The notes under the pieces are model-generated. The model did not search any database, was not told where the DNA came from, and saw only the letters and a list, made by a program, of their open reading frames with translations. Below, one piece after another: positions 1 through 8,544 of a DNA stretch of 64,000 bases. Each line of letters begins with the position of its first letter. Within the stretch, counting starts at the first letter, position 1. A program made the translations under genes and the position numbers. The stretch is from Paractinoplanes durhamensis (GTDB taxonomy: Bacteria > Actinomycetota > Actinomycetes > Mycobacteriales > Micromonosporaceae), in contig NZ_BOML01000084.1 of NCBI RefSeq assembly GCF_016862175.1, positions 16,908 through 80,907 on the forward strand. Reading direction: 5' to 3'.

Positions 1-498
<498 letters not shown>

Positions 499-502
<4 letters not shown>

Positions 503-1503
503 GGCGTCACCTCCAGCGCTTCCCGCGAGCGGTCGAGGACGCACCGGTCGAGGTGCGCGGGTCCGCCGTACCGTTGTGTCAGTGGGGGGATCGCGTCGCC
601 GCAGGTGGGGTGAGCGAACGCACAGCGTGGGGCGAAGGCGCAGCCGGGCGGGCGGGCCACACCGGTGAGCGGGCTGCCGGCAATCGCCGGAAGCCGCGCG
701 ACCGGCGGTCCGTCGACCCGGGGGACCGAGCTGAGCAGACCCATGGTGTACGGGTGTTGCGGGTGGAACAGCACCTCGTCCCGGGTGCCGCTCTCGACGA
801 TCCGGCCGGCGTACATGACGGCGACCCGGTCCGCTACCTCGGCGACCACGCCCAGATCGTGGGTGATCAGCACGATCGCCGTCCCGTGGTCGGCCTGCAA
901 CCGCTTGAGCAGGCGCAGTACCTGCGACTGGATGGTCACGTCGAGCGCGGTGGTGGGCTCGTCGGCGATCAGCACGGCCGGGTCGTTGGCCAGCCCGATC
1001 GCGATCATCACGCGCTGCCGCATGCCGCCGGAGAGCTGGTGCGGGTAGGCCCGCGCGGCCTGCGCCGGGTTCGCGATGCCGACCTCGCCGAGCAGCTCCA
1101 CGGCCCGGTCCCGGGCCTGCCGTTTCGGCACCTTCCGATGCGTACGGATCATCTCGGCGACCTGGTCGCCGACCCGCTGGGTGGGGTTGAGCGCGGCGAG
1201 CGCGTCCTGGAAGACCACCGCGATGTCCTTGCCGCGCACCGAGCGCAGCTCGTTCTCGTCCGCGGCGACCAGGTCGCGGCCGCCGAAGACCACCTCGCCG
1301 CCGATGTGCGCGCGCGGCCCGCGGTTGAGCCCGACCAGGCTCATCGACAGCGCGGACTTGCCGGACCCGGACTCGCCGACCAGGGCCAGGATCTCGCCGC
1401 TGCGCAGGCTGAGGTCGACGCCGGCGACCGCGGGCAGCCGCCCGGCCGGCACGTCGAACTCGACGGTCAGGCCGCGGATCTCCAGCAGAACTTCGCTGCT
1501 CAT
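499..1503 (-). CDS. Oligopeptide/dipeptide-type ABC transporter ATP-binding protein (DppD/OppD type)
   Basis: First ATPase of the importer, 334 residues, normal for the family. It shows Walker A GESGSGKSALS, the Q-loop VVFQDALAALNPTQ, signature LSGGMRQR, Walker B VLIADEPTTALD and the H-loop VLITHDLG. The C-terminal extension has the cysteine cluster typical of OppD/DppD (CAFAPRCAFAHPTC). The start chosen is the ATG that overlaps the stop of the hydrolase gene (ATGA); the reading frame remains open upstream, but that part is antisense to the hydrolase and has no family similarity. It probably forms a heterodimer with the ATPase encoded immediately downstream. Confidence 0.95.
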
Positions 1504-2171
1504 AGCGCCGCCAAGGCCTGTTCGATCACGGTGAGCACGTCGGCCGGGCGAACCCGTGGGGTGAAGTGGCTGCCCGGGACCTCGCTGGTGATCGCGCCGG
1601 CCCGGGCCGCCATGTCCCGCTGGATCACGGTGGGCAGCGTCTTGTCCTCGGCGGCGACCAGGTACCAGGACGGTGTGGTGCGCCAGGCGGGCACGCCGGT
1701 CGGCTCGCTGAAGATCCGGTTGTCGCTCGGCCGGGACTCGGCGTCCCAGATGGCCCGCTGGCCGACCGGCACGTCCCAGCCGATCTCGGCCCAGTACTCG
1801 TCGGTGTGCTCGGAGGCCCATTCGCCGTTCGGGCCGCGGCGCATGTACTTGGACACCTCGGCCGGCGGGTAGGCCTCGACGATGCCGTTGACCGTCTCGC
1901 CCTCGTCGGGGGCGAACGCCGCGACGTAGACCAGCCCCTTGACCAGCTCGGACCGGCCCACGTTGGTGATCACCGCGCCGCCGTACGAGTGGCCGACGAG
2001 CAGCACCGGCTCGTTCCGGGACGAGACCACGCCGAGGGTGTGTGCCACGTCGTCGGTCAGCGAGGTCATCGGGTTGGTGATCAGGGTGTGTTCCCGGCCG
2101 CCGAGCAGCGGGACCAGCTCCGACCAGGTGGTGGGGGTGCCGCCGGCGCCGTGGACGAGGACGATGTGCAT
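1500..2171 (-). CDS. Alpha/beta hydrolase (MES/hydroxynitrile-lyase-like)
   Basis: Compact 223-residue alpha/beta hydrolase. The N-terminus is the oxyanion segment HIVLVHGAGG, the nucleophile elbow is GHSYGG (Ser) and the C-terminal GSHF supplies the probable catalytic His. Short proteins of this build include methyl-esterases and hydroxynitrile-lyase relatives. There is no signal peptide, so it acts in the cytoplasm. It sits inside the transporter operon between permease and ATPase genes, overlapping the next gene by 4 bp, so it probably processes the imported compound, for instance by ester or amide cleavage. The exact substrate is unknown. Confidence 0.85.
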   Translation of the reverse strand: MHIVLVHGAGGTPTTWSELVPLLGGREHTLITNPMTSLTDDVAHTLGVVSSRNEPVLLVGHSYGGAVITNVGRSELVKGLVYVAAFAPDEGETVNGIVEAYPPAEVSKYMRRGPNGEWASEHTDEYWAEIGWDVPVGQRAIWDAESRPSDNRIFSEPTGVPAWRTTPSWYLVAAEDKTLPTVIQRDMAARAGAITSEVPGSHFTPRVRPADVLTVIEQALAAL

Positions 2172-2172
2172 C

Positions 2173-3198
2173 TCAGGCCTTCCTCAAACGCGGGTCGAGC
2201 GCCAGGTAGAGCAGATCCACGGCGACGTTGACCAGGGTGAACAGCAGTGCGATGGCGAGCGCGGCGCCCTGCACGATCGGGTAGTCGCGCTGCAGGATCC
2301 CGTTGACCAGCAGGTTGCCGACCCCGGGATAGGAGAAGACGGTCTCGGTGATCACCGAGCCGCCGAGCAGGGAGCCGAACTGCAGACCGAGCACGGTGAC
2401 GATGGGCAGCGACGAGTTGCGCAGCACGTGCCGGCGCAGGATCGCGCCGGGGGACAGGCCCTTCATCCGGGCGGTGCGCACGAAGTCGTCGCCGAGCACC
2501 TCGAGCACCGAGGCCCGCACGATCCGGGTGATGAAACCGGCCATCGACAGCGCCAGGGTGGTGGCCGGCAGGATCAGGTGTTGCAGCCAGGGCCAGATCA
2601 GCTCGGGCCGGTCCTGCAGGATCGCGTCGATCAGCACGAAGTTGGTCAGCGGGTGATAGTCGAGCGCGTTCGGCAGCCGCCCGATCACCGGCAGCCAGCG
2701 CAACCACACCCCGAAGACCACGATGCCGAGTACGCCGAGCGCGAACCACGGCAGCGAGAAGCTGACCGTGCCGATCGTGCGGGTGGCGGTGTCGATCCAG
2801 GTGCCCCGGCGCAGCGCGGCCAGGATGCCGGTGAGCATGCCGATCAGCACCGCGATCAGCATCGCCGCCACGGTCAGCTCGATGGTGGCCGGCAGCGTGT
2901 CGCCGAGCAGGCCGGCGATGTCGTTGCCGCCGTAGAAGGAGCTGCCCAGGTCGAGGTGGACGATGTCGCTCAGGAAGCTCCAATATTGCGAGAGCAGCGA
3001 CTTGTCCAGGCCGAGGGCGGCGTTGATCTTCTCGGTGTTGGCGGTGATGTCGGCGGCGGTGGCCGTCCCGGAGGCGCCGCCGGCGGCCAGACCGGTGGCC
3101 GGCGAGCCGGGGAGCAGCCGGATGGCGGCGAAGACCATGGTGCTCAGCACCAGGAGCACCACCGGCACGGCGGCCAGGCGCTTCAGGACCAGCCTCAT
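2173..3198 (-). CDS. ABC transporter permease (DppB/OppB type)
   Basis: Inner-membrane permease of 341 residues. It begins with a positively charged stretch and a first membrane helix (VPVVLLVLSTMVFAAIRLLPG), followed by a periplasmic loop and the conserved five-helix BPD_transp_1 core. The EAA-type loop is visible near DDFVRTARMKGLSPGAILRRH. The ATG start overlaps the stop of the upstream DppC-type permease gene (ATGA). It should pair with that permease to form the translocation channel. Confidence 0.94.
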   Translation of the reverse strand: MRLVLKRLAAVPVVLLVLSTMVFAAIRLLPGSPATGLAAGGASGTATAADITANTEKINAALGLDKSLLSQYWSFLSDIVHLDLGSSFYGGNDIAGLLGDTLPATIELTVAAMLIAVLIGMLTGILAALRRGTWIDTATRTIGTVSFSLPWFALGVLGIVVFGVWLRWLPVIGRLPNALDYHPLTNFVLIDAILQDRPELIWPWLQHLILPATTLALSMAGFITRIVRASVLEVLGDDFVRTARMKGLSPGAILRRHVLRNSSLPIVTVLGLQFGSLLGGSVITETVFSYPGVGNLLVNGILQRDYPIVQGAALAIALLFTLVNVAVDLLYLALDPRLRKA

Positions 3199-4058
3199 CG
3201 GTCCCCCCGGGGGTCGAGGGCGTCGCGCAGGTCGTCGCCGATGAAGTTGCAGGCCACCACGAAGATCAGGGTGGCCGCCGCGGGCAGCACCACCAGTCGC
3301 GGAGCGCTGTAGAGGAACTCCTGGCCGGCCTGCACCATGTATCCCCAGTCCGGGGTCGGAGGCTGGATGCCCAGCCCGAGATAGGAGAGCCCGGCGGCGA
3401 ACCCGGCGGCGACCGACAGCGTCATCACCACCTGCGCGAGCATCGGCCCGGCCATGTTCGGCAGCACCTCCTGCACCAGGATGCGGGGCGCGCGGGTGCC
3501 GCCGAGCCGGGCGGCGAGCACGTAGTCGCGGCCGGCCTCGCGGGCGGCCAGCGCGCGGGCGAGCCGGCCGAGGCCGGGCGCGAGGGCAGTGCCGATCCCG
3601 ACGACGAGGCTGCCGACGCCGGGGTTCCAGGCCGAGACGATCAGGATGATCAGGAGCATCGACGGGAACGCCAGCGCCAGGTCCATCAGGCGCATGAGCA
3701 CCCACTCGACCTTGCCGCCCGCGTACCCGGCGATCATCCCGATGCCGATCCCGAGCAGCGCGGCGAGCCCGGTGGACAGGAACGAGACCAGCAGCAGCGG
3801 CCGCGCGCCGTGCACCATCCGGGCCAGCTCGTCGCGGCCGAGGTCGTCGGTGCCGAGCAGGTGCCCGGCGGCGCCGAACGGCAGCAGCGCGTCGGCGGTG
3901 TTGCGGGTCGGATCCGCGGAGACCAGCAGCGGTCCGATGACCGCGACGACCACGAAGAGCGCGACGACCAGCCACGAGCCGGCGGCGAGTGGGCCGCGCC
4001 CGAGCCTCCGCGCCGCGAACGCGGTGCGGAGGCCGGACGTGGTGGTCGAATCAGACAC
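3195..4058 (-). CDS. ABC transporter permease (DppC/OppC type)
   Basis: Second permease, 287 residues, with an N-terminal helix (GSWLVVALFVVVAVIGPLLV), a typical DppC motif (LLGTDDLGRDELARMVHGAR) and the EAA-like loop REAGRDYVLAARLGG. The C-terminus ends in DDLRDALDPRGDR, the usual OppC/DppC ending. The start is a GTG that overlaps the 3' end of the binding-protein gene by 8 bp; no better start is visible. It is co-translated with the downstream permease. Confidence 0.94.
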   Translation of the reverse strand: MSDSTTTSGLRTAFAARRLGRGPLAAGSWLVVALFVVVAVIGPLLVSADPTRNTADALLPFGAAGHLLGTDDLGRDELARMVHGARPLLLVSFLSTGLAALLGIGIGMIAGYAGGKVEWVLMRLMDLALAFPSMLLIILIVSAWNPGVGSLVVGIGTALAPGLGRLARALAAREAGRDYVLAARLGGTRAPRILVQEVLPNMAGPMLAQVVMTLSVAAGFAAGLSYLGLGIQPPTPDWGYMVQAGQEFLYSAPRLVVLPAAATLIFVVACNFIGDDLRDALDPRGDR

Positions 4059-5682
4059 TCGCGGTTTCCATGAAGCAGCGGTGGTTGCCCAGGGCCTTCC
4101 AGTTCATGTTCTTCACCTTCGCGCCGCTGACCACCGGGTTGGAGGCGCAGACCAGCATCGAGAGGGTCATGTACTTGTCGGCCCAGTCGCGGGCGATCTC
4201 GCTGTACCGGGTCTTGCGGGCGGTGGCGTCGGCGATGTTCTTGGCCTCGAACAGCATGTCGGCGTACGCCGCGGAGCCGTCCAGGGTGGTGAAGCCGGAG
4301 ATGAAGTCGCCGTAGACGCCGGACGGTTTGGCCAGGGAGCCGATCATGTCGTCGGCGTCAGGGTAGTAGCCGTTGCGCTCCCAGATCATCAGGTCGTGGA
4401 ATTTGTCGTCCGGGGTGAGCAGCCGGTTGAAGTAGGTGGCCGGGTCCACCGAGTCGGTCTCCACCTTGAGCCCGATGTCGGTGAGGTTCTGCGCGATGAG
4501 CTGCGCGGCCTTCGGGTGCCAGCTGTCGCTCGCGGCCATCAGCCGGACCGTGCGCCCGGTCGCGCCGGCCGCCGTGATCAGCCGCTTGGCCTCGGCGATA
4601 TCGGTCTTGGAGAGGTCGGCCAGGGTGGCGTCGTAGGCGTCCTGGTTCGGCGGGATGGTGTAGCCGTCGGGCAGCACCGCGGCACCGAAGAACGCCTGGG
4701 TGATCAGTGCCTGCCGGTCGATCGCCAGGTTGATCGCCTTGCGGACGTTCAGCTCGGGGATGCGCCGGACGTCCATCATCAGGAAGGCGTCGAAGCTCTT
4801 CGGGGTGTCGTAGACGGTCACCGACTTGTCGCCCTTGAGCTGCGCCAGCGACGAGTACGGGGTGAACTGGGTCGCCGAGATGTCGCCGGACAGCAGCGAG
4901 CTGACGATCGTCGACGGGTCGGTGACCTGCTGGAGCACCAGGCGGTCGATCGGCGGCTTGCCCTTGTAGAAGCCGTCGAACGCCTCCAGGGTCACGTTCT
5001 GGCCGGAGGTGGCCGAGGCGAACTTGAACGGGCCGGTGCCGACCAGGTTCTTGCCGATGTCGGCGCCGTACTTGGTCAGCGCGGCCTTGGAGATGATCCG
5101 GCCGCCGATGTCGGAAAGCCGGCCGAGCAGCGTGCGGTCCGGCTTCTTGAGCACCATGACCACCGTGCTCGCGTCCGGCGCGGTGAACGAGGTCATGTTG
5201 TCGCCGATCGCCTTCAGCGTCTGCGAGGCGCCCTTGGGCAGGGTCTTGTCGTTCGCGTCGAACTGCCGGTTGAGGCTGGCCAGCACGTCGGCCGAGGTGA
5301 AGGTGGTGCCGTCGTGGAAGGTGACGCCCTGGCGCAGCTTGAAGGTGTAGGTGAGCTGGTCGTCGGAGATGGTCCAGCTCTCGGCCAGGTCGGCGGCGGG
5401 CTCGTTGGTCTCGAAGGAGATGAAGGTGAGGCCGCGGCAGATGCAGTCGACGACCATCCAGTCGCCGAGGGTGGTGTAGAAGGCCGGGTCGTTGATCGCG
5501 CTGGTGCCGTCGATGGCGAGGGTCAGGGTGCCGCCGCTGCGGGTGGTTCCGCCGGAGGCGTCGTCCTTCTCGGCGGCGACGCCGCAGGCGGCGAGCAGGC
5601 CGGTGAGGCCGGCTCCCATGCCGAGGATCGAGGCGCCGCGCAGCAGTGTGCGGCGGGAGACTGCCTGGTTGCCGATGTCCAT
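4051..5682 (-). CDS. Extracellular solute-binding lipoprotein, family 5 (Tat-exported)
   Basis: Substrate-binding component of the importer. The N-terminus carries a twin-arginine signal (SRRTLLRG), a hydrophobic stretch and a lipobox LAAC, so it is probably a Tat-exported lipoprotein. The mature part has SBP_bac_5 features such as LTYTFKLRQGVTFHDGT and DVRRIPELNVRKAINLAIDR. I chose the ATG eight bases after a GGAG; an upstream in-frame GTG at 5691 abuts that GGAG and is unlikely. It opens the transporter operon. A 16-bp palindrome lies about 57 bp upstream of the start, in the probable promoter, and is also found at other promoters of this locus. Confidence 0.94.
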   Translation of the reverse strand: MDIGNQAVSRRTLLRGASILGMGAGLTGLLAACGVAAEKDDASGGTTRSGGTLTLAIDGTSAINDPAFYTTLGDWMVVDCICRGLTFISFETNEPAADLAESWTISDDQLTYTFKLRQGVTFHDGTTFTSADVLASLNRQFDANDKTLPKGASQTLKAIGDNMTSFTAPDASTVVMVLKKPDRTLLGRLSDIGGRIISKAALTKYGADIGKNLVGTGPFKFASATSGQNVTLEAFDGFYKGKPPIDRLVLQQVTDPSTIVSSLLSGDISATQFTPYSSLAQLKGDKSVTVYDTPKSFDAFLMMDVRRIPELNVRKAINLAIDRQALITQAFFGAAVLPDGYTIPPNQDAYDATLADLSKTDIAEAKRLITAAGATGRTVRLMAASDSWHPKAAQLIAQNLTDIGLKVETDSVDPATYFNRLLTPDDKFHDLMIWERNGYYPDADDMIGSLAKPSGVYGDFISGFTTLDGSAAYADMLFEAKNIADATARKTRYSEIARDWADKYMTLSMLVCASNPVVSGAKVKNMNWKALGNHRCFMETASV

Positions 5683-5738
5683 GGGGAGCACTCCAGGGGG
5701 TGTATTAAAGTCTGCCTATTTGGGATTTCATTCGACTT

Positions 5739-5754
5739 GGATTGGATCCAATCC
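5739..5754. promoter_or_regulatory. Candidate GntR operator, copy 1 (transporter promoter)
   Basis: Perfect 16-bp palindrome GGATTGGATCCAATCC between the amine oxidase stop and the binding-protein start. The 12-bp core ATTGGATCCAAT occurs again upstream of the Rieske gene and, with 10 of 12 matches, in the amine oxidase/gntR intergenic region. Its size and symmetry suit a dimeric GntR/FCD repressor. Assignment to the adjacent GntR protein is inference. Confidence 0.65.
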
Positions 5755-5810
5755 TGTCGGATGTTCGTCGCGGGCACGTGTCCCGAATGTGAACGGCTGT
5801 TTTCGGCGGG

Positions 5811-7694
5811 CTATGAACGGGCCGGGTCGGGGATGTCCAGGGCCGGATTGCGGTCGAAGAAGCCGTCCGGCTCGAGCACCAGGTGGATCGCCTCCACCGG
5901 CATGACCGGCCACTGTTCCGGCCGGGGCAGGTGGTGCACGCCCAGCACCGGCCAGACCACCAGCGGCACGCCGTCGATCGACCGCTCCTGGCGCTGCCAG
6001 ACGTGCACGCCGTCCTCGCCCGGGTCGGCGTGGTTCGGGTACTGGCCGCCGATGAACTGCTCGTCCTCGGCGTACGGGGTGGCCCAGACGTGCTGGTGGA
6101 TGAAGGGCGCGCGGCGCGACATCACCGATTCAGGCCGGCCGAAGCTGCGCGTGGTGTTCGGGATGACCAGCCGGTACGCGGTCGGGTCGCCGTACCGGTT
6201 GGTCCGCTCGGCGCTCTCGATCCGCCAGTGCCGGGCGATGCTCGGGTCGTTGCGCATGCCGGTCTCCACGGCGAGTGGCTCGCGCACGTAGCGGACCGCG
6301 TTGCCGTAAGGATTCAGCTCCGGGTCGGGCTCCGCCTCGGCGTGCTCCTCGACCAGCCGGTTGAGCGTGCCGTCGATCGCGGTGTCCAGCCGGACGCCGA
6401 AGTAGTGCTGGTGGATCGGGGTCTGGACGAGTTCCGCGACCTTCCGCCCGTACGGCGCGTCCGCCCCCACCTCGATGCCGGAGGCGGACAGGATGCCGGT
6501 CAGCTTCACCTCCAGCTCGATCCGGCCGTCCTGGTAGAGCGTCCAGTAGAAGCCGTAGTCGTAGTTCGCCACGGTCTGGAAGTTGGAGATGATCAGCCGC
6601 CGGGAGCGGCGCACCTCGCTCACCCCGCGGCGCAGGTCGTTGTGCTTCCAGAGGATGCTGGCGTCCTCCTCGTGCATGCAGATCGCGTTGCCGATGGTGA
6701 CCGGCTCGCCGAAGCCGCCCAGGTGCACGCCGTCGAAGTAGTGGATGGTGCCGAGGCAGTCGCAGCCCAGGGCCAGCGAGTTGGTCAGTGGGCCGGCACC
6801 GTACTCGCCCCAGTCGAAGAAGTTTTTTCGGTACTGGGTGGAGTTGGAGTCCAGGTACGGCACGTACATCTCGTTGCAGGCCGCGCGCTTGAGCACGGAG
6901 CGGCCGAGGAACTCCAGGTCGTAGAGGACCAGCCCCTCGCGGTGGGTGAAGCCGACCCGGAACGTCCAGCCCTGCCAGTCGACCTGCCAGCCGTCGACGG
7001 TGAAGCTCGGGCCCTCCGGCTGCACCACCTCGAGCGGCTTGAGCCCGGCCCGGTCCGGCCCGAAACCACCGGTGGCCAGCGGTCCGGCCTCGTCGGAGAC
7101 CGGAATGACCCCGTGGTCCTCGACCTCGAGCACCTCCATGGTGTGCATGTCGATGATCGGCACGACGCCCTGGACCGGCCGGGCGTATCCGTTGTCGTCC
7201 TCGGTGGTGCGGTGCCAGACGGTGCCCCAGGTGACCCGCCGGTCGCGGTACTTCTCCTCGAAGCCGCCCATCGACTCGGCGTCGATCATGACCAGCGAGA
7301 CGTCGTGGATGCCGCGGCGGGCCAGCGCCTCCCGGAACAGTGGGCTGTCACGGCAGGCCTGGGCGGCGGCGCGGGCCTCGTCGGAGGTGATGCCGGGCCG
7401 GCGCGGATCGACCGGCCGCCAGCCGGTGCACTCGGCCGTGTCGCCGGTGATCAGCACGTCGATCTCCCAGGCGGCGCCGCCACCGGCGGACATGGCAACC
7501 AACCCGAGGCGTACGCCGTCCGCGGCTCGCCGGGCGTGCGCCTCATCGAGGGTGGCGCCCCAGAAGCGGGGGCGCTCGCCGAGCCGGCCGTCGGCCCGCG
7601 CGGCGGCGACGGCGAGGGTGATCTCACCGGCGGTCGGCGGGTCGAGTGGATGCGAGCGGGCAGCCGGGGCGGGGGAGGTGTGGCACGCGCTCAT
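5811..7694 (-). CDS. Copper-containing (topaquinone) primary amine oxidase
   Basis: Oxidises a primary amine to aldehyde, ammonia and hydrogen peroxide. The 627-residue length matches bacterial copper amine oxidases. Visible active-site elements are the cofactor Tyr378 in NYDY (self-processed to topaquinone), the probable catalytic base Asp294 in FFDWGEYG, copper ligands His428 and His430 in HQH, and a third ligand at His533 or His535 in IHQHVW. No signal peptide is seen, so it is cytoplasmic. It is transcribed from the region shared with the divergent gntR and lies upstream of the transporter operon. The aldehyde product could be handled by the aldehyde dehydrogenase at 10.9-12.3 kb. The substrate is not determinable; phenylethylamine/tyramine types are common in the family. 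Confidence 0.95.
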   Translation of the reverse strand: MSACHTSPAPAARSHPLDPPTAGEITLAVAAARADGRLGERPRFWGATLDEAHARRAADGVRLGLVAMSAGGGAAWEIDVLITGDTAECTGWRPVDPRRPGITSDEARAAAQACRDSPLFREALARRGIHDVSLVMIDAESMGGFEEKYRDRRVTWGTVWHRTTEDDNGYARPVQGVVPIIDMHTMEVLEVEDHGVIPVSDEAGPLATGGFGPDRAGLKPLEVVQPEGPSFTVDGWQVDWQGWTFRVGFTHREGLVLYDLEFLGRSVLKRAACNEMYVPYLDSNSTQYRKNFFDWGEYGAGPLTNSLALGCDCLGTIHYFDGVHLGGFGEPVTIGNAICMHEEDASILWKHNDLRRGVSEVRRSRRLIISNFQTVANYDYGFYWTLYQDGRIELEVKLTGILSASGIEVGADAPYGRKVAELVQTPIHQHYFGVRLDTAIDGTLNRLVEEHAEAEPDPELNPYGNAVRYVREPLAVETGMRNDPSIARHWRIESAERTNRYGDPTAYRLVIPNTTRSFGRPESVMSRRAPFIHQHVWATPYAEDEQFIGGQYPNHADPGEDGVHVWQRQERSIDGVPLVVWPVLGVHHLPRPEQWPVMPVEAIHLVLEPDGFFDRNPALDIPDPARS

Positions 7695-7761
7695 CGACGG
7701 CTCCTGTTCATCAGCGGACTCGGGACGATGTTACGGCGAATCGGGATACCTTCACAGTCCT

Positions 7762-7773
7762 GGTGGATCCAAT
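7762..7773. promoter_or_regulatory. Candidate GntR operator, copy 2 (amine oxidase/gntR intergenic region)
   Basis: GGTGGATCCAAT matches 10 of 12 positions of the core palindrome found at the transporter and Rieske promoters. It lies between the divergent amine oxidase and gntR genes, where autoregulation and control of the oxidase would both be possible. The left half is degenerate. Confidence 0.5.
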
Positions 7774-7856
7774 TTCCATCAGTCTGGCTCCCATATGTGA
7801 CCGAAGGCTTGCTATCGTTTCTCCCCATCCCCACTCCTGGATCGAACGAGGGCACT

Positions 7857-8543
7857 ATGGACATCACCTGGCCCGGGTCGGGCAGCGCACTCGTCGACGA
7901 GACGGCCGCCGCCATCCGCGCGCGGATCATGTCGGGGGAGATCCCGATCGGGGCCCAGCTGCGGCAGGCCGAGCTGGCCAAGACCCTGGGCGTCAGCCGC
8001 ACCCCGGTCCGCGAGGCGCTGCGCCAGCTGCAGACCGGCGGCCTGATCGAGGTGGTGCCCAACCGCGGCGCGGTGGTCCGGGTGCCGGCGCCGTGGGAGG
8101 TCCGGGAGGCGTACGAGGTGCGCGCCGAACTCGAAGGCCTGTCCTGCGTGCGGGCGGTCCGCCGGATCACCCGCGACGGGTTCGAGGAGTTGCGGGCCAC
8201 CAACGAGCTGCTGCGGCCGGGCGACGGCCCGCCGAACGCGGCGTCGCACGCGGCCAACGACCGTTTCCACACGCTGATCCACGAGATATCCGGGAACGAC
8301 CGCCTGGCCCGGGTGATCAAGGAGATCAACGAGGCGTTCCCGCGCAACGTCTCGGCGTTGGTGCTGCAGGAGCAACCCCGGCACCGGGACGACAACTTCG
8401 CCGAGCACGAGCGGATCCTCGCCGCGCTGGAGGCCCAGGACACCGAGCTGGCCCGCCGCGAGATGCAGGCGCACGTGATCAGCGCGGGCGAGCAGTTGGC
8501 CCGCTGGTACGAGCGCCGCTCCGCAACGGTCTTCCGCGGCTGA
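7857..8543 (+). CDS. GntR family transcriptional regulator (FadR/FCD subfamily)
   Basis: Probable local repressor of the amine locus, 228 residues. An N-terminal winged helix (residues about 10-75) contains GAQLRQAELAKTLGVSRTPVREALRQL, and an all-helical FCD ligand domain follows with conserved acidic and His positions (DRFHTLIHE, H near EHERIL and QAHVISAGE). The ATG follows a GAGGG ribosome site; the long open frame upstream is shadow. It is divergent from the amine oxidase and convergent, with a 1-bp gap, with the fusion gene. The ligand is presumably the amine or a degradation intermediate. Confidence 0.92.
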   Translation: MDITWPGSGSALVDETAAAIRARIMSGEIPIGAQLRQAELAKTLGVSRTPVREALRQLQTGGLIEVVPNRGAVVRVPAPWEVREAYEVRAELEGLSCVRAVRRITRDGFEELRATNELLRPGDGPPNAASHAANDRFHTLIHEISGNDRLARVIKEINEAFPRNVSALVLQEQPRHRDDNFAEHERILAALEAQDTELARREMQAHVISAGEQLARWYERRSATVFRG

Positions 8544-8544
8544 C